A DNA stretch of 64,000 nt from Brenneria alni (GCF_003666245.1 NZ_MJLZ01000009.1:31544-95543); one strand, 5' to 3'. Shown: positions 1 to 10,868, numbered from the stretch's first letter. A program made the numbers and translations. Notes: generated by a model not told the origin, from the sequence alone.

Positions 1-95
1 TCGGGCAAGGTAATGAAATGACGCACGAAATAGCGGTAGTTATCATCTGTCGTATTTTTTTCGAATATTACCATTATCCTGAGATTGCTTGCCAT
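1..95 (-). CDS. possible 5' end of an unidentified gene, cut by the window edge
   Basis: On the minus strand an ATG at 95 opens a frame that stays open to the window edge (31 codons, beginning MASNLRIMVIF). I do not recognise the product. No convincing Shine-Dalgarno lies upstream and the surrounding sequence is AT-rich, so chance is quite possible. It would be transcribed in the same direction as suhB, downstream of it. Confidence 0.2.
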   Translation of the reverse strand, partial: MASNLRIMVIFEKNTTDDNYRYFVRHFITLP

Positions 96-176
96 TGAAG
101 GGAAATGATTTTAATAACTATTATCATATAACCATGGCATTACTGTGTGGACGCTCGCAAGAGGCTGGAATAACTA

Positions 177-200
177 AAGACACGTGACAGCACGTGTCTT
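177..200 (-). terminator. hairpin downstream of suhB
   Basis: A perfect 10-bp inverted repeat (177-186 with 191-200, 4-base loop) lies about 20 bases after the suhB stop. Read on the minus strand it is followed by a weak T-rich stretch (TTAGTTATT), consistent with an intrinsic terminator for suhB. Confidence 0.5.
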
Positions 201-221
201 GATAGACGGTAGCAATGTGTA

Positions 222-1025
222 TTAGCGTTTTAATGCGTCGCTTAATTCGTCGCGGATGGTTGCCAGTATGGATTTTACAATACGTGGATTACCCGCAATC
301 AGGTTACCTGAAGAAAGATAATTGTGGCCGCCGACGAAATCGGTCACGATACCGCCCGCTTCACGAACCAGCAGTTCACCGCCAGCAAAATCCCAGGGTT
401 TCAGACCAATTTCAAAGAATCCGTCAACCCGGCCAGCGGCAACATAGGCCAGATCCAGCGCGGCGGAACCCGTGCGGCGGAAATCTGCACATTCGTTAAA
501 CAGCGCGGCGATAATGCTGATGTAACCTTTGGCGTGTTGTTTTGCCTTGAACGGGAAACCGGTCGCCAGTACCGTGCCGTCCAAATCGCGGGCATGGCTG
601 CTGCGCAGACGATAACCATTCAACTGCGCGCCCTGACCACGAGTGGCGGTAAACAGCTCATTGCGCATGGGATCGTAAACAACGGCGACTTCGGTACGGC
701 CTTTAATGCGGACTGCAATAGACACCGCGAAGTGCGGCAAACGTTTGATAAAGTTGGTGGTGCCATCCAGTGGATCGATAACCCATTGTACGTCTTGATC
801 TTCACCGGTCTGCTCGCCGCATTCTTCACCAATGATGGTATGTTGCGGATAAGACTTACGGATGATTTCAATGATCAGACGCTCTGCATCCCGGTCAACG
901 TTGGTGACAAAATCATTACTGCCTTTTTGACTGGCTTCTACGGCGTCAGGGGTTTCGTAATTTTTAGCAATTAAATTACCGCCTTTACGCGCAGCGCGTA
1001 TAGCGATGTTGAGCATCGGATGCAT
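222..1025 (-). CDS. suhB: inositol-1-monophosphatase family protein SuhB
   Basis: The 267-residue product has the E. coli SuhB length. It is a Mg-dependent phosphatase-fold protein known both as an inositol monophosphatase and as a component of the Nus antitermination complex that supports rRNA transcription and ribosome maturation. Metal-site motifs are visible: GEE in the N-terminal third, WVIDPLDGTTNF (the DPxDGT motif) in the middle, and PWDFAGGELLVREAGG near the C-terminus. The ATG at 1025 begins MHPMLNIAIRAARK, the family N-terminus; the frame stays open 192 bases upstream, but that part has no homology pattern and overlaps the trmJ start. The gene is divergent from trmJ, so the two share a short promoter region. 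Confidence 0.97.
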   Translation of the reverse strand: MHPMLNIAIRAARKGGNLIAKNYETPDAVEASQKGSNDFVTNVDRDAERLIIEIIRKSYPQHTIIGEECGEQTGEDQDVQWVIDPLDGTTNFIKRLPHFAVSIAVRIKGRTEVAVVYDPMRNELFTATRGQGAQLNGYRLRSSHARDLDGTVLATGFPFKAKQHAKGYISIIAALFNECADFRRTGSAALDLAYVAAGRVDGFFEIGLKPWDFAGGELLVREAGGIVTDFVGGHNYLSSGNLIAGNPRIVKSILATIRDELSDALKR

Positions 1026-1144
1026 GGTATCGTCCACAAGAATGTTAAAGAACAGAAAGCGGTGCGCATTATAGCAGGGGAAAAGGAAAATATCTAAGTT
1101 TGTGTTAGAATATCCCGATTTCCTCCTCGTATTACAGAGTCCGC

Positions 1145-1870
1145 ATGTTACACAATATTCGCATTGTTCTGGTTGAAACGTCCCACACCGGCAATATGGG
1201 ATCGGTTGCCAGGGCAATGAAAACTATGGGGTTAAGTAAACTTTATCTGGTTAACCCGCTGGTAAAGCCCGATTCGCAGGCGATAGCCCTATCCGCCGGA
1301 GCCAGTGATGTTATTGGCAATGCCACCCTGGTTGAGACGCTGGATCAAGCCCTCGAAGGGTGCAGCCTGGTGGTGGGAACCAGCGCGCGTTCACGCACGC
1401 TACCCTGGCCGATGCTGGAGCCGCGGGAGTGCGGGGTACGCAGCGCACAGGAAGCGGAACACGCGCCTGTCGCCCTGGTGTTTGGCCGGGAACGTGTTGG
1501 GCTAACCAATGATGAACTACAGAAGTGCCATTATCATGTAGCGATCCCCGCCAACCCGGCGTATAGCTCACTGAATCTGGCTATGGCCGTACAGATCCTG
1601 GCATATGAAGTTCGCGTCGCCCATTTGGATCGCTTGCAGGCCGGCAGGGAAGCGCACGACGAAACGCCTTACCCGCTGGTGGACGATCTGGAACGTTTTT
1701 ATCAGCATCTTGAGCAGACATTACTGCAAACGGGTTTTATCCGGCAGGCACACCAAGGGCAGGTGATGAATAAGTTGCGCCGGCTGTTTACCCGGGCACG
1801 ACCGGAGAGCCAGGAACTGAATATTTTGCGCGGCATATTGAGTTCGATTCAGAAAAATAACACGCAGTAA
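1145..1870 (+). CDS. trmJ: tRNA (cytidine/uridine-2'-O-)-methyltransferase TrmJ
   Basis: The 241-residue protein is a SPOUT (knotted) methyltransferase that methylates the ribose of nucleotide 32 in several tRNAs, using S-adenosylmethionine. It begins [30 protein letters not shown], the typical substrate-binding start. The SAM-knot motifs follow: [15 protein letters not shown] around residues 112-126 and [17 protein letters not shown] around 134-150. A helical C-terminal extension of about 80 residues is present, as in E. coli TrmJ. It lies immediately upstream of the isc operon, and its stop codon abuts the first predicted IscR site, the same arrangement as in E. coli. Confidence 0.96.
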   Translation: MLHNIRIVLVETSHTGNMGSVARAMKTMGLSKLYLVNPLVKPDSQAIALSAGASDVIGNATLVETLDQALEGCSLVVGTSARSRTLPWPMLEPRECGVRSAQEAEHAPVALVFGRERVGLTNDELQKCHYHVAIPANPAYSSLNLAMAVQILAYEVRVAHLDRLQAGREAHDETPYPLVDDLERFYQHLEQTLLQTGFIRQAHQGQVMNKLRRLFTRARPESQELNILRGILSSIQKNNTQ

Positions 1871-1934
1871 TACTTGAGTGGTTTACTGGGTTAAATAGTT
1901 GACTAAAACACTCGGGAATGTCAGACTCGGACTA
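1870..1934 (+). promoter_or_regulatory. iscR promoter with two tandem type 1 IscR sites
   Basis: Two adjacent 25-bp sequences, 1870-1894 and 1895-1919, fit the type 1 IscR motif (ATA..YYGAC ... AGTC..). The second is the better match, with GTTGACT and CTCGGGAAT arms; by eye the first matches about 19 of 25 positions. TTGACT at 1899-1904 can serve as the -35 box, with a weak -10 near 1922-1927. [2Fe-2S]-IscR binding here is the known feedback loop that represses the isc operon when Fe-S clusters are plentiful. Site assignment is by motif only. Confidence 0.7.
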
Positions 1935-1989
1935 CATTTCGCCAATACATGTTTCAATAATACATGTTTTATCTACAGGTACCACAATC

Positions 1990-2484
1990 ATGAGACTGAC
2001 ATCTAAAGGCCGCTATGCCGTTACCGCCATGCTCGATGTGGCTCTGCATTCCAAAGAAGGCCCGGTTCCGCTGGCTGATATCTCGGAGCGTCAGGGTATT
2101 TCGCTGTCTTATCTGGAACAGCTCTTTTCGCGCTTGCGTAAAAACGGGCTGGTTGCCAGCGTGCGTGGCCCAGGCGGCGGTTATCTGCTGGGTAAACACG
2201 CCAATGAAATTGCCGTGGGCGCAGTGATTTCTGCCGTAGACGAATCTGTTGATGCGACGCGCTGCCAGGGGCGTGAAAGCTGTCAGGGCGGCGAGCGTTG
2301 TCTGACGCATACTCTGTGGCGCGATCTGAGCGACCGGATCACCGACTTTCTGAACAATATTACTCTGGATGAGTTGGTTAACAATAAAGAAGTGCTGGAC
2401 GTTGCCGATCGTCAGGAAGCCGATACGCGTCGTACCGCCAACGGTCGTATACAAGACAAGATTAACGTTAATTTGCGCGCCTGA
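1990..2484 (+). CDS. iscR: Fe-S cluster-sensing Rrf2-family regulator IscR
   Basis: The 164-residue protein is the [2Fe-2S] transcription factor that represses its own operon and controls other Fe-S genes. A winged helix-turn-helix occupies residues 1-65 ([18 protein letters not shown], then [18 protein letters not shown]). The cluster ligands C92, C98, C104 and H107 are all present in [17 protein letters not shown]. The ATG at 1990 gives the conserved N-terminus; an in-frame ATG at 1918 would place 24 unrelated residues inside the promoter region and is rejected. It is the first gene of iscRSUA-hscBA-fdx-iscX. Confidence 0.97.
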   Translation: MRLTSKGRYAVTAMLDVALHSKEGPVPLADISERQGISLSYLEQLFSRLRKNGLVASVRGPGGGYLLGKHANEIAVGAVISAVDESVDATRCQGRESCQGGERCLTHTLWRDLSDRITDFLNNITLDELVNNKEVLDVADRQEADTRRTANGRIQDKINVNLRA

Positions 2485-2520
2485 AAAATTTCCGGGATAG
2501 ATGTTTAACGCTGCTTGCGG

Positions 2521-2556
2521 CGGCCCGAAGAGATGCGGGCAGGATAGTCCGCCATA
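2521..2556. repeat. short GC-rich intergenic repeat, copy 1 (iscR-iscS)
   Basis: CGGCCCG at 2521-2527 and, further on, GCAGGATAGTCCGCCATA at 2539-2556 recur almost identically at 52191-52225 upstream of the exopolysaccharide operon. The sequence can fold (GCCCG with CGGGC). It lies in the iscR-iscS spacer, the interval where the small RNA RyhB acts in E. coli; whether it takes part in that control is unknown. Confidence 0.5.
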
Positions 2557-2605
2557 TAATAAGACGCTTTGCACATTTTGAAGTGATGCATGGAGTTTAT
2601 GAGCA

Positions 2606-3820
2606 ATGAAGTTACCGATTTATCTGGATTATTCCGCCACCACGCCGGTTGATCCGCGTGTGGCTGAGAAAATGATGCAGTTTTTAACCCTGGACGGTAC
2701 TTTCGGCAACCCGGCTTCCCGCTCCCACCGTTTTGGTTGGCAGGCGGAAGAAGCCGTCGATATCGCCCGTAATCAAATTGCGGAATTAGTGGGTGCAGAT
2801 CCCCGTGAGATTGTGTTTACCTCTGGTGCGACGGAAGCGGACAACCTGGCGATAAAAGGCGCCGCTAACTTCTATCAGAAGAAAGGCAAACACATCATTA
2901 CCAGCAAAACAGAGCATAAAGCCGTGCTGGATACCTGCCGCCAGTTAGAGCGTGAAGGGTTTGACGTCACGTATCTGACGCCGCAGCGTAACGGCATTAT
3001 CGATCTGAAAACGCTGGAATCCGCCATGCGTGATGACACCCTTCTGGTTTCCATCATGCACGTGAACAATGAAATCGGCGTAGTGCAGGATATTGCGACA
3101 ATCGGTGAAATGTGCCGCAGTCGCGGTATTTTGTTCCATGTTGACGCCACCCAGAGCGTGGGCAAACTGCCTATCGATCTGAGCCAGTTAAAAGTGGATC
3201 TGATGTCTTTCTCCGGCCATAAGATTTATGGGCCGAAAGGCATCGGTGCACTGTATGTTCGTCGTAAGCCCCGTATTCGTATCGAAGCGCAGATGCACGG
3301 TGGCGGTCATGAACGCGGTATGCGTTCCGGTACTTTACCCGTACACCAAATCGTGGGTATGGGCGAGGCGTATCGTATCGCCAGAGAGGAAATGGTCGCT
3401 GAGGTGGCTCGCCTGCGTGCGCTGCGTGACCGTCTGTGGAACGGTATTAAAGATATCGAAGAAGTCTATCTGAATGGCGAGCTTGAACAGGGCGCGCCTA
3501 ACATCCTGAACGTCAGCTTCAACTATGTTGAAGGCGAATCGCTGATTATGGCGCTGAAGGATCTGGCCGTTTCGTCCGGTTCCGCCTGTACGTCAGCCAG
3601 CCTGGAACCCTCGTATGTATTACGTGCGCTGGGCATGAACGATGAGCTGGCGCATAGTTCGATCCGCTTCTCGCTGGGGCGTTTTACCACCGAAGAAGAA
3701 ATCGACTACACCATTGATCTGGTGCGTAAATCTATTGGTCGCCTGCGCGAACTTTCTCCCTTGTGGGATATGTTTAAACAAGGCGTAGATATCAGCAGCA
3801 TCGAATGGGCGCATCATTAA
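2606..3820 (+). CDS. iscS: cysteine desulfurase IscS
   Basis: The 404-residue enzyme matches the E. coli length exactly. It is a PLP-dependent class V aminotransferase-fold protein that removes sulfur from cysteine and passes it as persulfide to IscU, and also to tRNA-thiolation and cofactor pathways. Visible signatures are the PLP lysine in [12 protein letters not shown] (K206 by E. coli numbering), HVDATQS upstream of it, and the mobile catalytic cysteine in [14 protein letters not shown] (C328). It is the second isc gene, 121 bases after iscR; the spacer is a known post-transcriptional control point in relatives. Confidence 0.98.
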   Translation: MKLPIYLDYSATTPVDPRVAEKMMQFLTLDGTFGNPASRSHRFGWQAEEAVDIARNQIAELVGADPREIVFTSGATEADNLAIKGAANFYQKKGKHIITSKTEHKAVLDTCRQLEREGFDVTYLTPQRNGIIDLKTLESAMRDDTLLVSIMHVNNEIGVVQDIATIGEMCRSRGILFHVDATQSVGKLPIDLSQLKVDLMSFSGHKIYGPKGIGALYVRRKPRIRIEAQMHGGGHERGMRSGTLPVHQIVGMGEAYRIAREEMVAEVARLRALRDRLWNGIKDIEEVYLNGELEQGAPNILNVSFNYVEGESLIMALKDLAVSSGSACTSASLEPSYVLRALGMNDELAHSSIRFSLGRFTTEEEIDYTIDLVRKSIGRLRELSPLWDMFKQGVDISSIEWAHH

Positions 3821-3844
3821 TTTTCAGGATAAGGGACGACGATT

Positions 3845-4231
3845 ATGGCTTACAGCGAAAAAGTAATTGATCACTACGAAAATCCACGCAATGTAGGATC
3901 GTTTGATAATACGGATCCGAACATCGGTAGCGGCATGGTGGGGGCGCCAGCCTGTGGCGATGTCATGAAGTTGCAGATCAAAGTCAATGATGAGGGCATC
4001 ATCGAAGATGCCCGCTTTAAGACTTATGGTTGTGGTTCAGCCATTGCCTCCAGCTCACTGGTCACTGAGTGGGTAAAAGGTAAATCGCTTAACGAGGCGG
4101 AAGCGATTAAAAACACCCAGATTGCTGAAGAGCTTGAGCTGCCGCCGGTAAAAATCCACTGCTCAATCCTGGCGGAAGATGCTATCAAGGCCGCGATTGC
4201 CGACTATAAAAGTAAACGTGAAGCCAAATAA
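3845..4231 (+). CDS. iscU: Fe-S cluster assembly scaffold IscU
   Basis: The 128-residue scaffold is where [2Fe-2S] clusters are built from IscS sulfur and iron before transfer to apoproteins. The ligand cysteines C37 (GAPACGDVM), C63 (TYGCGSAI) and C106 (KIHCSIL) are present. So is the LPPVK motif (residues 99-103) recognised by the HscA chaperone. It is 24 bases after iscS with a good ribosome-binding region and clearly belongs to the same transcript. Confidence 0.98.
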   Translation: MAYSEKVIDHYENPRNVGSFDNTDPNIGSGMVGAPACGDVMKLQIKVNDEGIIEDARFKTYGCGSAIASSSLVTEWVKGKSLNEAEAIKNTQIAEELELPPVKIHCSILAEDAIKAAIADYKSKREAK

Positions 4232-4248
4232 ATTGCCGAGGTTGTCAT

Positions 4249-4572
4249 ATGTCAATTTCTTTGAGCGACAGTGCTGCGCAACGCGTAAATGCGTTTCTGG
4301 CGAACCGGGGAAAAGGCCTCGGCCTGCGTCTTGGCGTGCGGACATCCGGTTGTTCCGGTATGGCGTATGTGCTGGAATTTGTTGATGACGTGAACGCTGA
4401 TGACGTGGTATTCGAAGACAAAGGCGTCAAGGTCATTATCGATGGTAAAAGCCTGTTCTACCTTGACGGCACCGAACTGGATTTCGTCAAGGAAGGGCTG
4501 AACGAAGGCTTTAAATTCAATAACCCGAATGTTTCAAGCGAGTGCGGTTGCGGCGAGAGTTTTAACGTCTGA
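4249..4572 (+). CDS. iscA: A-type Fe-S carrier IscA
   Basis: The 107-residue A-type carrier takes iron or preformed clusters and delivers [4Fe-4S] units to target enzymes. The three conserved cysteines are C35 (TSGCSGMAY), C99 and C101 (ECGCGESF). Length and N-terminus match E. coli IscA. It follows iscU by 17 bases. A strong hairpin lies after it, before hscB. Confidence 0.97.
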   Translation: MSISLSDSAAQRVNAFLANRGKGLGLRLGVRTSGCSGMAYVLEFVDDVNADDVVFEDKGVKVIIDGKSLFYLDGTELDFVKEGLNEGFKFNNPNVSSECGCGESFNV

Positions 4573-4597
4573 CCGCTCATAGGTTATTGATCACTCC

Positions 4598-4630
4598 CTG
4601 TTTCTTCCGGCGGGCTGCCGGAAGAAACAG
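4598..4630 (+). terminator. strong hairpin between iscA and hscB
   Basis: A perfect 14-bp stem (4598-4611 with 4617-4630, 5-base loop) sits in the 99-base iscA-hscB gap. No T-run follows, so it is unlikely to be an efficient terminator. It could be a partial attenuator or a stabilising/processing structure separating iscRSUA from hscBA-fdx-iscX; that is inference. Confidence 0.45.
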
Positions 4631-4671
4631 CGGCAAATGAAAGCAATTACCCACAACCCTCAGAGCGCGCT

Positions 4672-5190
4672 ATGGATTACTTTACGTTGTTCGGGCTGCC
4701 GATTCGCTATGATGTGGATGGCGGTCTGCTGGTTTCCCGTTTTCAGGAACTGCAACGGCAGTTTCACCCCGATCGTTTTGCAGCTAGCCCGGAAAGGGAT
4801 CGTATGCTGGCATTGCAGCAGGCAGCAACGATCAATAATGCCTACCAGGCGTTGAAACATCCGCTGAAACGTGCGGAGTATATGCTATCTTTGCACGGTT
4901 TCGATTTACGTAACGAGCAACATACATTACACGACACCGTTTTTCTGATTGAACAGCTTGAATTACGTGAGGAGTTGGAGACCATTGCATGTCGTTCCGA
5001 TGCTGAAGCGGCGCTGGCTGAATTTGCCGGGCGGTTGCAGTCCTTGCTGGATAACCGCAGTGAGCAAATGCGCCGCGAGTTGGATAGCGAAGCGTGGGCT
5101 GCTGCTGCTGATACCGTGCGTAAACTGGGTTTTTTAGACAAACTCCAGCAGCAGGTTGAACAATTCGAAGAACAATTGCTGGACAGATAA
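4672..5190 (+). CDS. hscB: J-domain co-chaperone HscB
   Basis: The 172-residue DnaJ-like protein binds IscU and stimulates the ATPase of HscA, helping cluster transfer. The N-terminal J domain carries the HPD motif in FHPDRF (about residues 31-36), and a C-terminal three-helix bundle binds IscU. The start [10 protein letters not shown] at 4672 is the family N-terminus; an upstream ATG in another frame is rejected. hscA follows after about 80 bases. Confidence 0.96.
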   Translation: MDYFTLFGLPIRYDVDGGLLVSRFQELQRQFHPDRFAASPERDRMLALQQAATINNAYQALKHPLKRAEYMLSLHGFDLRNEQHTLHDTVFLIEQLELREELETIACRSDAEAALAEFAGRLQSLLDNRSEQMRRELDSEAWAAAADTVRKLGFLDKLQQQVEQFEEQLLDR

Positions 5191-5271
5191 CCTGTTAATC
5201 CGCTTGGGAAAGATGTGCTATTAACGCACCGCGCATAAATTTTCCCGACAGCCAATTGATGGAAGCTCAAT

Positions 5272-7122
5272 ATGGCCTTATTACAAATTAGCGAACCGGG
5301 CCTCAGTGCGGCACCGCACCAGCGGCGTCTCGCTGTGGGCATCGATTTAGGCACCACACATTCTCTGGTGGCCACCGTGCGTAGCGGTGAGACGCAAACC
5401 CTGACCGACAACCAAGGCCGCGATCTGCTGCCATCCGTTGTCCACTATCATGCCGCAGGGCATGAGGTAGGCTGGGAAGCCCGTGAAAAAGCGGCCAGCG
5501 ATCCTGTCAATACCATCAGTTCGGTAAAACGGATGATGGGGCGCTCGCTGTCTGATGTTCAGCAGCGCTATCCTCATTTACCCTATCAATATCACGCCAG
5601 CGATAACGGTTTACCGTTAATTCAAACGCCGGCTGGGGCTATGAATCCGGTTCAGGTCTCGGCGGATATTCTGTCTGCTCTGGCGCAGCGGGCGCAGGAA
5701 GCGTTGGGCGGCTCGCCGGATGGCGTGGTGATCACCGTCCCGGCCTATTTTGATGATGCCCAGCGTCAAGGCACCAAAGATGCTGCACGTTTAGCCGGGT
5801 TGCATGTGCTGCGTTTGCTTAATGAGCCAACGGCGGCGGCTATCGCCTACGGACTGGATTCCGGTAAAGAAGGCGTGATTGCCGTTTACGATCTGGGCGG
5901 CGGCACCTTTGATATTTCTATTTTGCGTCTGAGTCGCGGCGTATTCGAAGTGCTGGCTACCGGCGGTGATTCGGCGCTGGGGGGGGATGATTTCGACAAT
6001 CTGCTGGTGGAGTGGCTGCGTGAGCAGGCCGGTATCACCGTGCGTGACGATCACCATTTGCAATATGCCTTACGGGAAGCGGCGATACAGGCCAAGATTG
6101 CACTAAGCTCGGCGGAATCAGCTCATGTTGATATTGCGGAGTGGCAAGGTGACATCACCCGAAGCCAATTCAATATGCTGATTGCCTCACTGGTCAAACG
6201 CACGCTGCTTTCGTGTCGTCGTACCTTGAAAGATGCCGGTATCACGCCGTATGAGGTGCAGGAAGTGGTGATGGTCGGCGGTTCCACCCGTGTGCCGCTG
6301 GTGCGCGAACAGGTCGGTGAATTCTTTGGTCGAACGCCGCTGACCTCCATTGATCCCGATAAAGTGGTGGCGGTTGGTGCGGCGATTCAGGCTGATATTC
6401 TGGTCGGTAATAAACCGGACAGTGAAATGTTGCTGCTGGATGTCATTCCGCTGTCGCTGGGGCTGGAAACTCTGGGCGGGCTGGTGGAGAAAATCATACC
6501 GCGTAACACGACCATTCCGGTTGCCCGAGCGCAGGACTTCACCACATTTAAGGATGGTCAGAGCGGGATGATGATCCACGTTTTGCAAGGGGAGCGGGAA
6601 CTGGTGCAGGATTGCCGCTCGCTTGGCCGCTTCACGTTGCGTGGACTGCCGTCATTACTCGCCGGCGGCGCACATATTCGTGTCACCTTTCAGGTAGATG
6701 CTGACGGCTTGTTGAGCGTGACGGCTATGGAAAAATCAACCGGCGTGGAAGCTTCTATTCAGGTCAAACCGTCTTACGGGCTGAATGATACGGAAATCGC
6801 CGCCATGATTCAGGATTCCATGCTGAATGCGCAGCAGGACGTAAGCGCCCGAATGTTGGCCGAGCAAAGAGTTGAGGCGTCCAGGGTGCTGGAAAGCCTG
6901 CAAAGCGCGCTGGCATCTGATGCTGATCTGCTGACCGATGATGAAAAAGCCGCCATCGCCACGGCGTCTGAACAGGTGCGGCAGGTTATGTCAGGAACGG
7001 ATGCGCCAGCGATTGAAGCGGCAATTAAAATATTAGATCAACAAACCCAGGGGTTTGCGGCCCGTCGGATGGATGCTTCTATTCGTCGTGCGTTGGCGGG
7101 CCATTCTGTGGACGAGGTGTAA
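5272..7122 (+). CDS. hscA: Hsp70-class chaperone HscA for Fe-S assembly
   Basis: The 616-residue specialised Hsp70 uses ATP to bind the LPPVK loop of IscU and promote cluster release. The ATPase domain (about residues 1-385) shows the phosphate-binding [25 protein letters not shown], and the adenosine motif [17 protein letters not shown]. The substrate domain follows ([17 protein letters not shown]). Length equals E. coli HscA. It overlaps nothing but is only 2 bases from fdx, so the two are translationally close. Confidence 0.97.
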   Translation: MALLQISEPGLSAAPHQRRLAVGIDLGTTHSLVATVRSGETQTLTDNQGRDLLPSVVHYHAAGHEVGWEAREKAASDPVNTISSVKRMMGRSLSDVQQRYPHLPYQYHASDNGLPLIQTPAGAMNPVQVSADILSALAQRAQEALGGSPDGVVITVPAYFDDAQRQGTKDAARLAGLHVLRLLNEPTAAAIAYGLDSGKEGVIAVYDLGGGTFDISILRLSRGVFEVLATGGDSALGGDDFDNLLVEWLREQAGITVRDDHHLQYALREAAIQAKIALSSAESAHVDIAEWQGDITRSQFNMLIASLVKRTLLSCRRTLKDAGITPYEVQEVVMVGGSTRVPLVREQVGEFFGRTPLTSIDPDKVVAVGAAIQADILVGNKPDSEMLLLDVIPLSLGLETLGGLVEKIIPRNTTIPVARAQDFTTFKDGQSGMMIHVLQGERELVQDCRSLGRFTLRGLPSLLAGGAHIRVTFQVDADGLLSVTAMEKSTGVEASIQVKPSYGLNDTEIAAMIQDSMLNAQQDVSARMLAEQRVEASRVLESLQSALASDADLLTDDEKAAIATASEQVRQVMSGTDAPAIEAAIKILDQQTQGFAARRMDASIRRALAGHSVDEV

Positions 7123-7124
7123 AC

Positions 7125-7460
7125 ATGCCTAAGATTGTATTTCTGCCTCATCAGGATTTGTGCCCCGAAGGGGTAGTTTTGGAAGCAGAACGTGGGGAAT
7201 CTATTTTGGATGCAGCCTTGCGTAACGGGATTGAAGTTGAACACGCCTGTGAGAAATCCTGCGCTTGCACTACCTGTCATTGTATTGTTCGTGAGGGATT
7301 TGATTCTTTGGCGGAAAGCACAGAAGACGAAGATGACATGCTGGACAAGGCCTGGGGTCTTGAGCCTGAAAGCCGGTTAGGCTGTCAGGCGCGTGTAGCG
7401 GGTGAAGATTTGGTGGTTGAAATCCCGCGCTACACGATTAATCATGCTCGTGAACATTGA
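7125..7460 (+). CDS. fdx: [2Fe-2S] ferredoxin of the isc system
   Basis: The 111-residue adrenodoxin-type ferredoxin supplies electrons for cluster assembly on IscU. The four cluster ligands are C42, C48, C51 (within HACEKSCACTTCHC) and C87 (GCQA). The acidic stretch STEDEDDML between them is typical of partner docking. It begins 2 bases after hscA and is followed by iscX, completing the operon. Confidence 0.97.
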   Translation: MPKIVFLPHQDLCPEGVVLEAERGESILDAALRNGIEVEHACEKSCACTTCHCIVREGFDSLAESTEDEDDMLDKAWGLEPESRLGCQARVAGEDLVVEIPRYTINHAREH

Positions 7461-7475
7461 CAGACAGGAGTGGCT

Positions 7476-7676
7476 ATGGGATTGAAATGGACGGACAGCC
7501 GCGCAATTGGCGAGGCGCTTTATGACCAATTTCCTGATGTCGATCCGAAAACCGTACGTTTTACGGATATGCACCAATGGATCTGCGAGCTGGAAGCGTT
7601 TGATGACCTTCCTGACGCATCCAGTGAAAAAACTCTGGAAGCGATCTTACTGGTTTGGTTAGATGAAGCGGAATAA
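7476..7676 (+). CDS. iscX: Fe-S cluster assembly accessory protein IscX
   Basis: The 66-residue acidic protein binds IscS and iron and modulates the rate of cluster assembly, competing with the frataxin CyaY. It starts [17 protein letters not shown] and ends [10 protein letters not shown], matching E. coli IscX over its full length. The ATG at 7476 has a good Shine-Dalgarno (CAGGAG, 7465-7470) at proper spacing; an in-frame GTG at 7470 lies inside that ribosome-binding site and is rejected. It is the last isc gene, followed by a terminator. Confidence 0.96.
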   Translation: MGLKWTDSRAIGEALYDQFPDVDPKTVRFTDMHQWICELEAFDDLPDASSEKTLEAILLVWLDEAE

Positions 7677-7685
7677 TTGACATCA

Positions 7686-7718
7686 CGGGCTGCCTGACGG
7701 CGGCCCGCTTTATTTTTT
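7686..7718 (+). terminator. intrinsic terminator of the isc operon
   Basis: A 9-bp GC-rich stem (CGGGCTGCC with GGCGGCCCG, one G-T pair, TGAC loop) is followed by CTTTATTTTTT. It sits 10 bases after iscX and separates the isc operon from pepB. Confidence 0.85.
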
Positions 7719-7765
7719 GCGCCATGAGCGCACAGGCAGTCTAAAGAACAATCCGGAGCAGAATT

Positions 7766-9061
7766 ATGACAAGCGAAGCTATGCTGATTTCACTCTCTAA
7801 TCAACCCGCAGATGCGCGCTGGGGCGAGAACGCGCTGCTAAGTGCGAACGAACAGGGTTTCACCATCCATCTGAATGGAAAGTTTCCGTTGGCGATTATC
7901 CAACGTGCTGCCCGCAAACTGGATGGACAAGGAATCAGGCACGTTAAGCTGGCGGGTGAAGGCTGGGATCTGGAAAGCAACTGGACATTCTGGCAGGGGT
8001 TCCGTGGGCCAAAAGGGCAACGGAAGGTTGAATGGTCTGAACTTAAGCAGGCCGATAAAAAAGAACTGGATGATCGCCTTAAAATAGTTGACTGGGTACG
8101 CGATACCATCAACCTTCCGGCTGAAGAGCTGGGGCCGGAACAACTGGCAACCCGCGCAATCGATCTGTTGAACGATGTTGCCTGCGAAGCCATCAGCTAT
8201 CGCATTACCAAAGGTGACGATCTGCGTGAGCAGAACTATGCCGGTATTCATACCGTAGGCCGGGGGTCCGTTCGTTCTCCGGTATTGCTGGCGCTGGATT
8301 ACAACCCGACGGGTAACCCGGACGCCCCGGTGTTTGCCTGTCTGGTCGGTAAAGGCATTACTTTTGATACCGGCGGCTACAGCCTGAAACCCAGTAGCTT
8401 TATGGATTCCATGAAGTCGGATATGGGGGGAGCGGCCACGGTGACGGGGGCGCTGGCGCTGGCGGCGGCCCGCGGGCTGAAACAGCGGGTGAAAATGTAT
8501 CTGTGCTGTGCAGACAACATGGTCAGCGGCAATGCGTTCAAGCTGGGCGATATTATCCGTTACCGCAATGGCAAAAGTGTTGAAGTGATGAATACCGATG
8601 CGGAAGGGCGTCTGGTACTGGCCGATGGTTTGATTGATGCTTCAGAGCAGAATCCGCAATGGATCATCGATTGTGCGACATTAACTGGCGCGGCAAAAAC
8701 GGCGCTGGGTAATGATTATCATGCCTTGTTCAGCTTTGATGATGAACTGGCGGCGGCTTTACAGCAAAGCGCCCGGCAGGAGGGGGAAGCGTTCTGGCGT
8801 TTGCCGTTGGAAGAGTTCCACCGCAGCCATTTGCCTTCCAGCTTTGCGGATTTAAATAATGTTGCCGGCGCCGCACATAGTGCGGGCGCCAGCACGGCAG
8901 CCGCGTTTTTGTCTCATTTTGTGAAGCGCTATCAGCAAGGCTGGCTGCACATCGACTGCTCGGCAACCTATCGTAAAGGGCCGGTAGAACAATGGGCTAC
9001 GGGGGCTACCGGGCTGGGTGTGCGAACACTGGCGAATTTACTGCTCAGTAAGACTGTGTAA
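7766..9061 (+). CDS. pepB: peptidase B, leucyl aminopeptidase family (M17)
   Basis: The 431-residue M17 metallo-aminopeptidase cleaves N-terminal residues from peptides in the cytoplasm. The catalytic C-terminal domain shows [18 protein letters not shown], the signature [14 protein letters not shown] (metal and bicarbonate site), and [10 protein letters not shown]. PepB is usually about 427 residues. It has its own upstream region after the isc terminator, with CGGAG before the ATG. The position after iscX and before sseB is as in E. coli. Confidence 0.95.
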   Translation: MTSEAMLISLSNQPADARWGENALLSANEQGFTIHLNGKFPLAIIQRAARKLDGQGIRHVKLAGEGWDLESNWTFWQGFRGPKGQRKVEWSELKQADKKELDDRLKIVDWVRDTINLPAEELGPEQLATRAIDLLNDVACEAISYRITKGDDLREQNYAGIHTVGRGSVRSPVLLALDYNPTGNPDAPVFACLVGKGITFDTGGYSLKPSSFMDSMKSDMGGAATVTGALALAAARGLKQRVKMYLCCADNMVSGNAFKLGDIIRYRNGKSVEVMNTDAEGRLVLADGLIDASEQNPQWIIDCATLTGAAKTALGNDYHALFSFDDELAAALQQSARQEGEAFWRLPLEEFHRSHLPSSFADLNNVAGAAHSAGASTAAAFLSHFVKRYQQGWLHIDCSATYRKGPVEQWATGATGLGVRTLANLLLSKTV

Positions 9062-9150
9062 ATTTCGCCATATCTGGGGTGATTTGTCCCGACAGGTAAT
9101 GCGTAGGTCACGCGCCCGGTTTTCGGGCGCATCATTGGTTGAGGATATTT

Positions 9151-9963
<813 letters not shown>

Positions 9964-9970
9964 CACCCAT

Positions 9971-10001
9971 AACAGTCAGGCTGGTAATCCACTGTTTTTT
10001 T
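9971..10001 (+). terminator. possible terminator between convergent sseB and sseA
   Basis: AACAGT (9971-9976) can pair with ACTGTT (9991-9996), which runs into five more T residues. An overlapping alternative stem (TCAGGC with GCCTGA, then TTTTTG) is also possible. Position just after sseB supports termination, but the stems are short. Confidence 0.45.
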
Positions 10002-10016
10002 GCCTGATTTTTGTTA

Positions 10017-10868
10017 TTAATCCAGCGTGATGGGAACATCGTCCCGGCTGCCCCAGTCACTCCATGAACCATCATATAGCGTGACATGATGGACATTTAG
10101 CAACGTCAGCGCCAGAACCACCACGGCAGCGGTCACGCCGGAGCCGCAACTGGCAACGACGGGCTGGCTGAAGTCCACGCCGTGCTTGTGCAGAATGGTT
10201 GCCAACTCGGCGTTTGGCTTCAACGCGCCGTTGGCGACCAGTTCGGCCCAGGGAACGTTAAGGCTACCGGGAATGTGGCCGCGGTGCAGACCGGGGCGAG
10301 GTTCATCCACTTCCCCGTTAAAACGGGCGGCAGGTCGGGCATCAACAATTTGTGCTGATTTATTATTGATAATAGCCAGTATGTCGTCACGCTGGCGAAT
10401 GGCGGAAGTATCGATGCGGGCGTTGAACGACTGCGGTTCACGTGCAATATTTCCCTGCTCCAGCGGCAGATTATGGCGCTTCCAGCTGGCAAGTCCACCG
10501 CTCAGAATCGAAATCCGCTCAACCCCGAAGGTACGCAGCATCCACCAGGCGCGGGGAGCGGAGAATAGGTTGCCTTCGTCATAAATGACAATATGCTGCC
10601 GATCGTTGATGCCGAGCTTGCCCATTGCGAGGGAAAAATCGTGGCTGCCGGGCAGCATATGAGGCAGATCGGAGCGGTGATCGGATAAGGCTTCAATATC
10701 AAAAAATACCGCACCGGGCAAATGCCCGGCCCGGTATTCGGCGTGGATATCGCGGGTGGTTTCACCCGGCGGTAACATGCGGGCGTCAATGAGTGTGATC
10801 TTGCTATCGTTAAGATGCCCGGCAAGCCAGGTGGCGGAAACAAACAATTCAGAAGACGATACTGGCAT
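10017..10868 (-). CDS. sseA: 3-mercaptopyruvate sulfurtransferase SseA
   Basis: The 283-residue protein has two tandem rhodanese domains and transfers sulfur from 3-mercaptopyruvate to cyanide or thiol acceptors. The first domain (about 10-135) lacks the catalytic cysteine. The second carries C241 in the loop CGSGVTAA, the loop sequence diagnostic of mercaptopyruvate rather than thiosulfate enzymes. It is transcribed toward sseB. The genes usually found beyond it in E. coli (yfhM, pbpC) are absent here and ndk comes next. Confidence 0.95.
   Translation of the reverse strand: MPVSSSELFVSATWLAGHLNDSKITLIDARMLPPGETTRDIHAEYRAGHLPGAVFFDIEALSDHRSDLPHMLPGSHDFSLAMGKLGINDRQHIVIYDEGNLFSAPRAWWMLRTFGVERISILSGGLASWKRHNLPLEQGNIAREPQSFNARIDTSAIRQRDDILAIINNKSAQIVDARPAARFNGEVDEPRPGLHRGHIPGSLNVPWAELVANGALKPNAELATILHKHGVDFSQPVVASCGSGVTAAVVVLALTLLNVHHVTLYDGSWSDWGSRDDVPITLD

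Noticed and set aside
324..974. 216-codon plus-strand open frame across suhB
   Set aside because: It is the antisense shadow of suhB, whose protein is clearly conserved on the minus strand.
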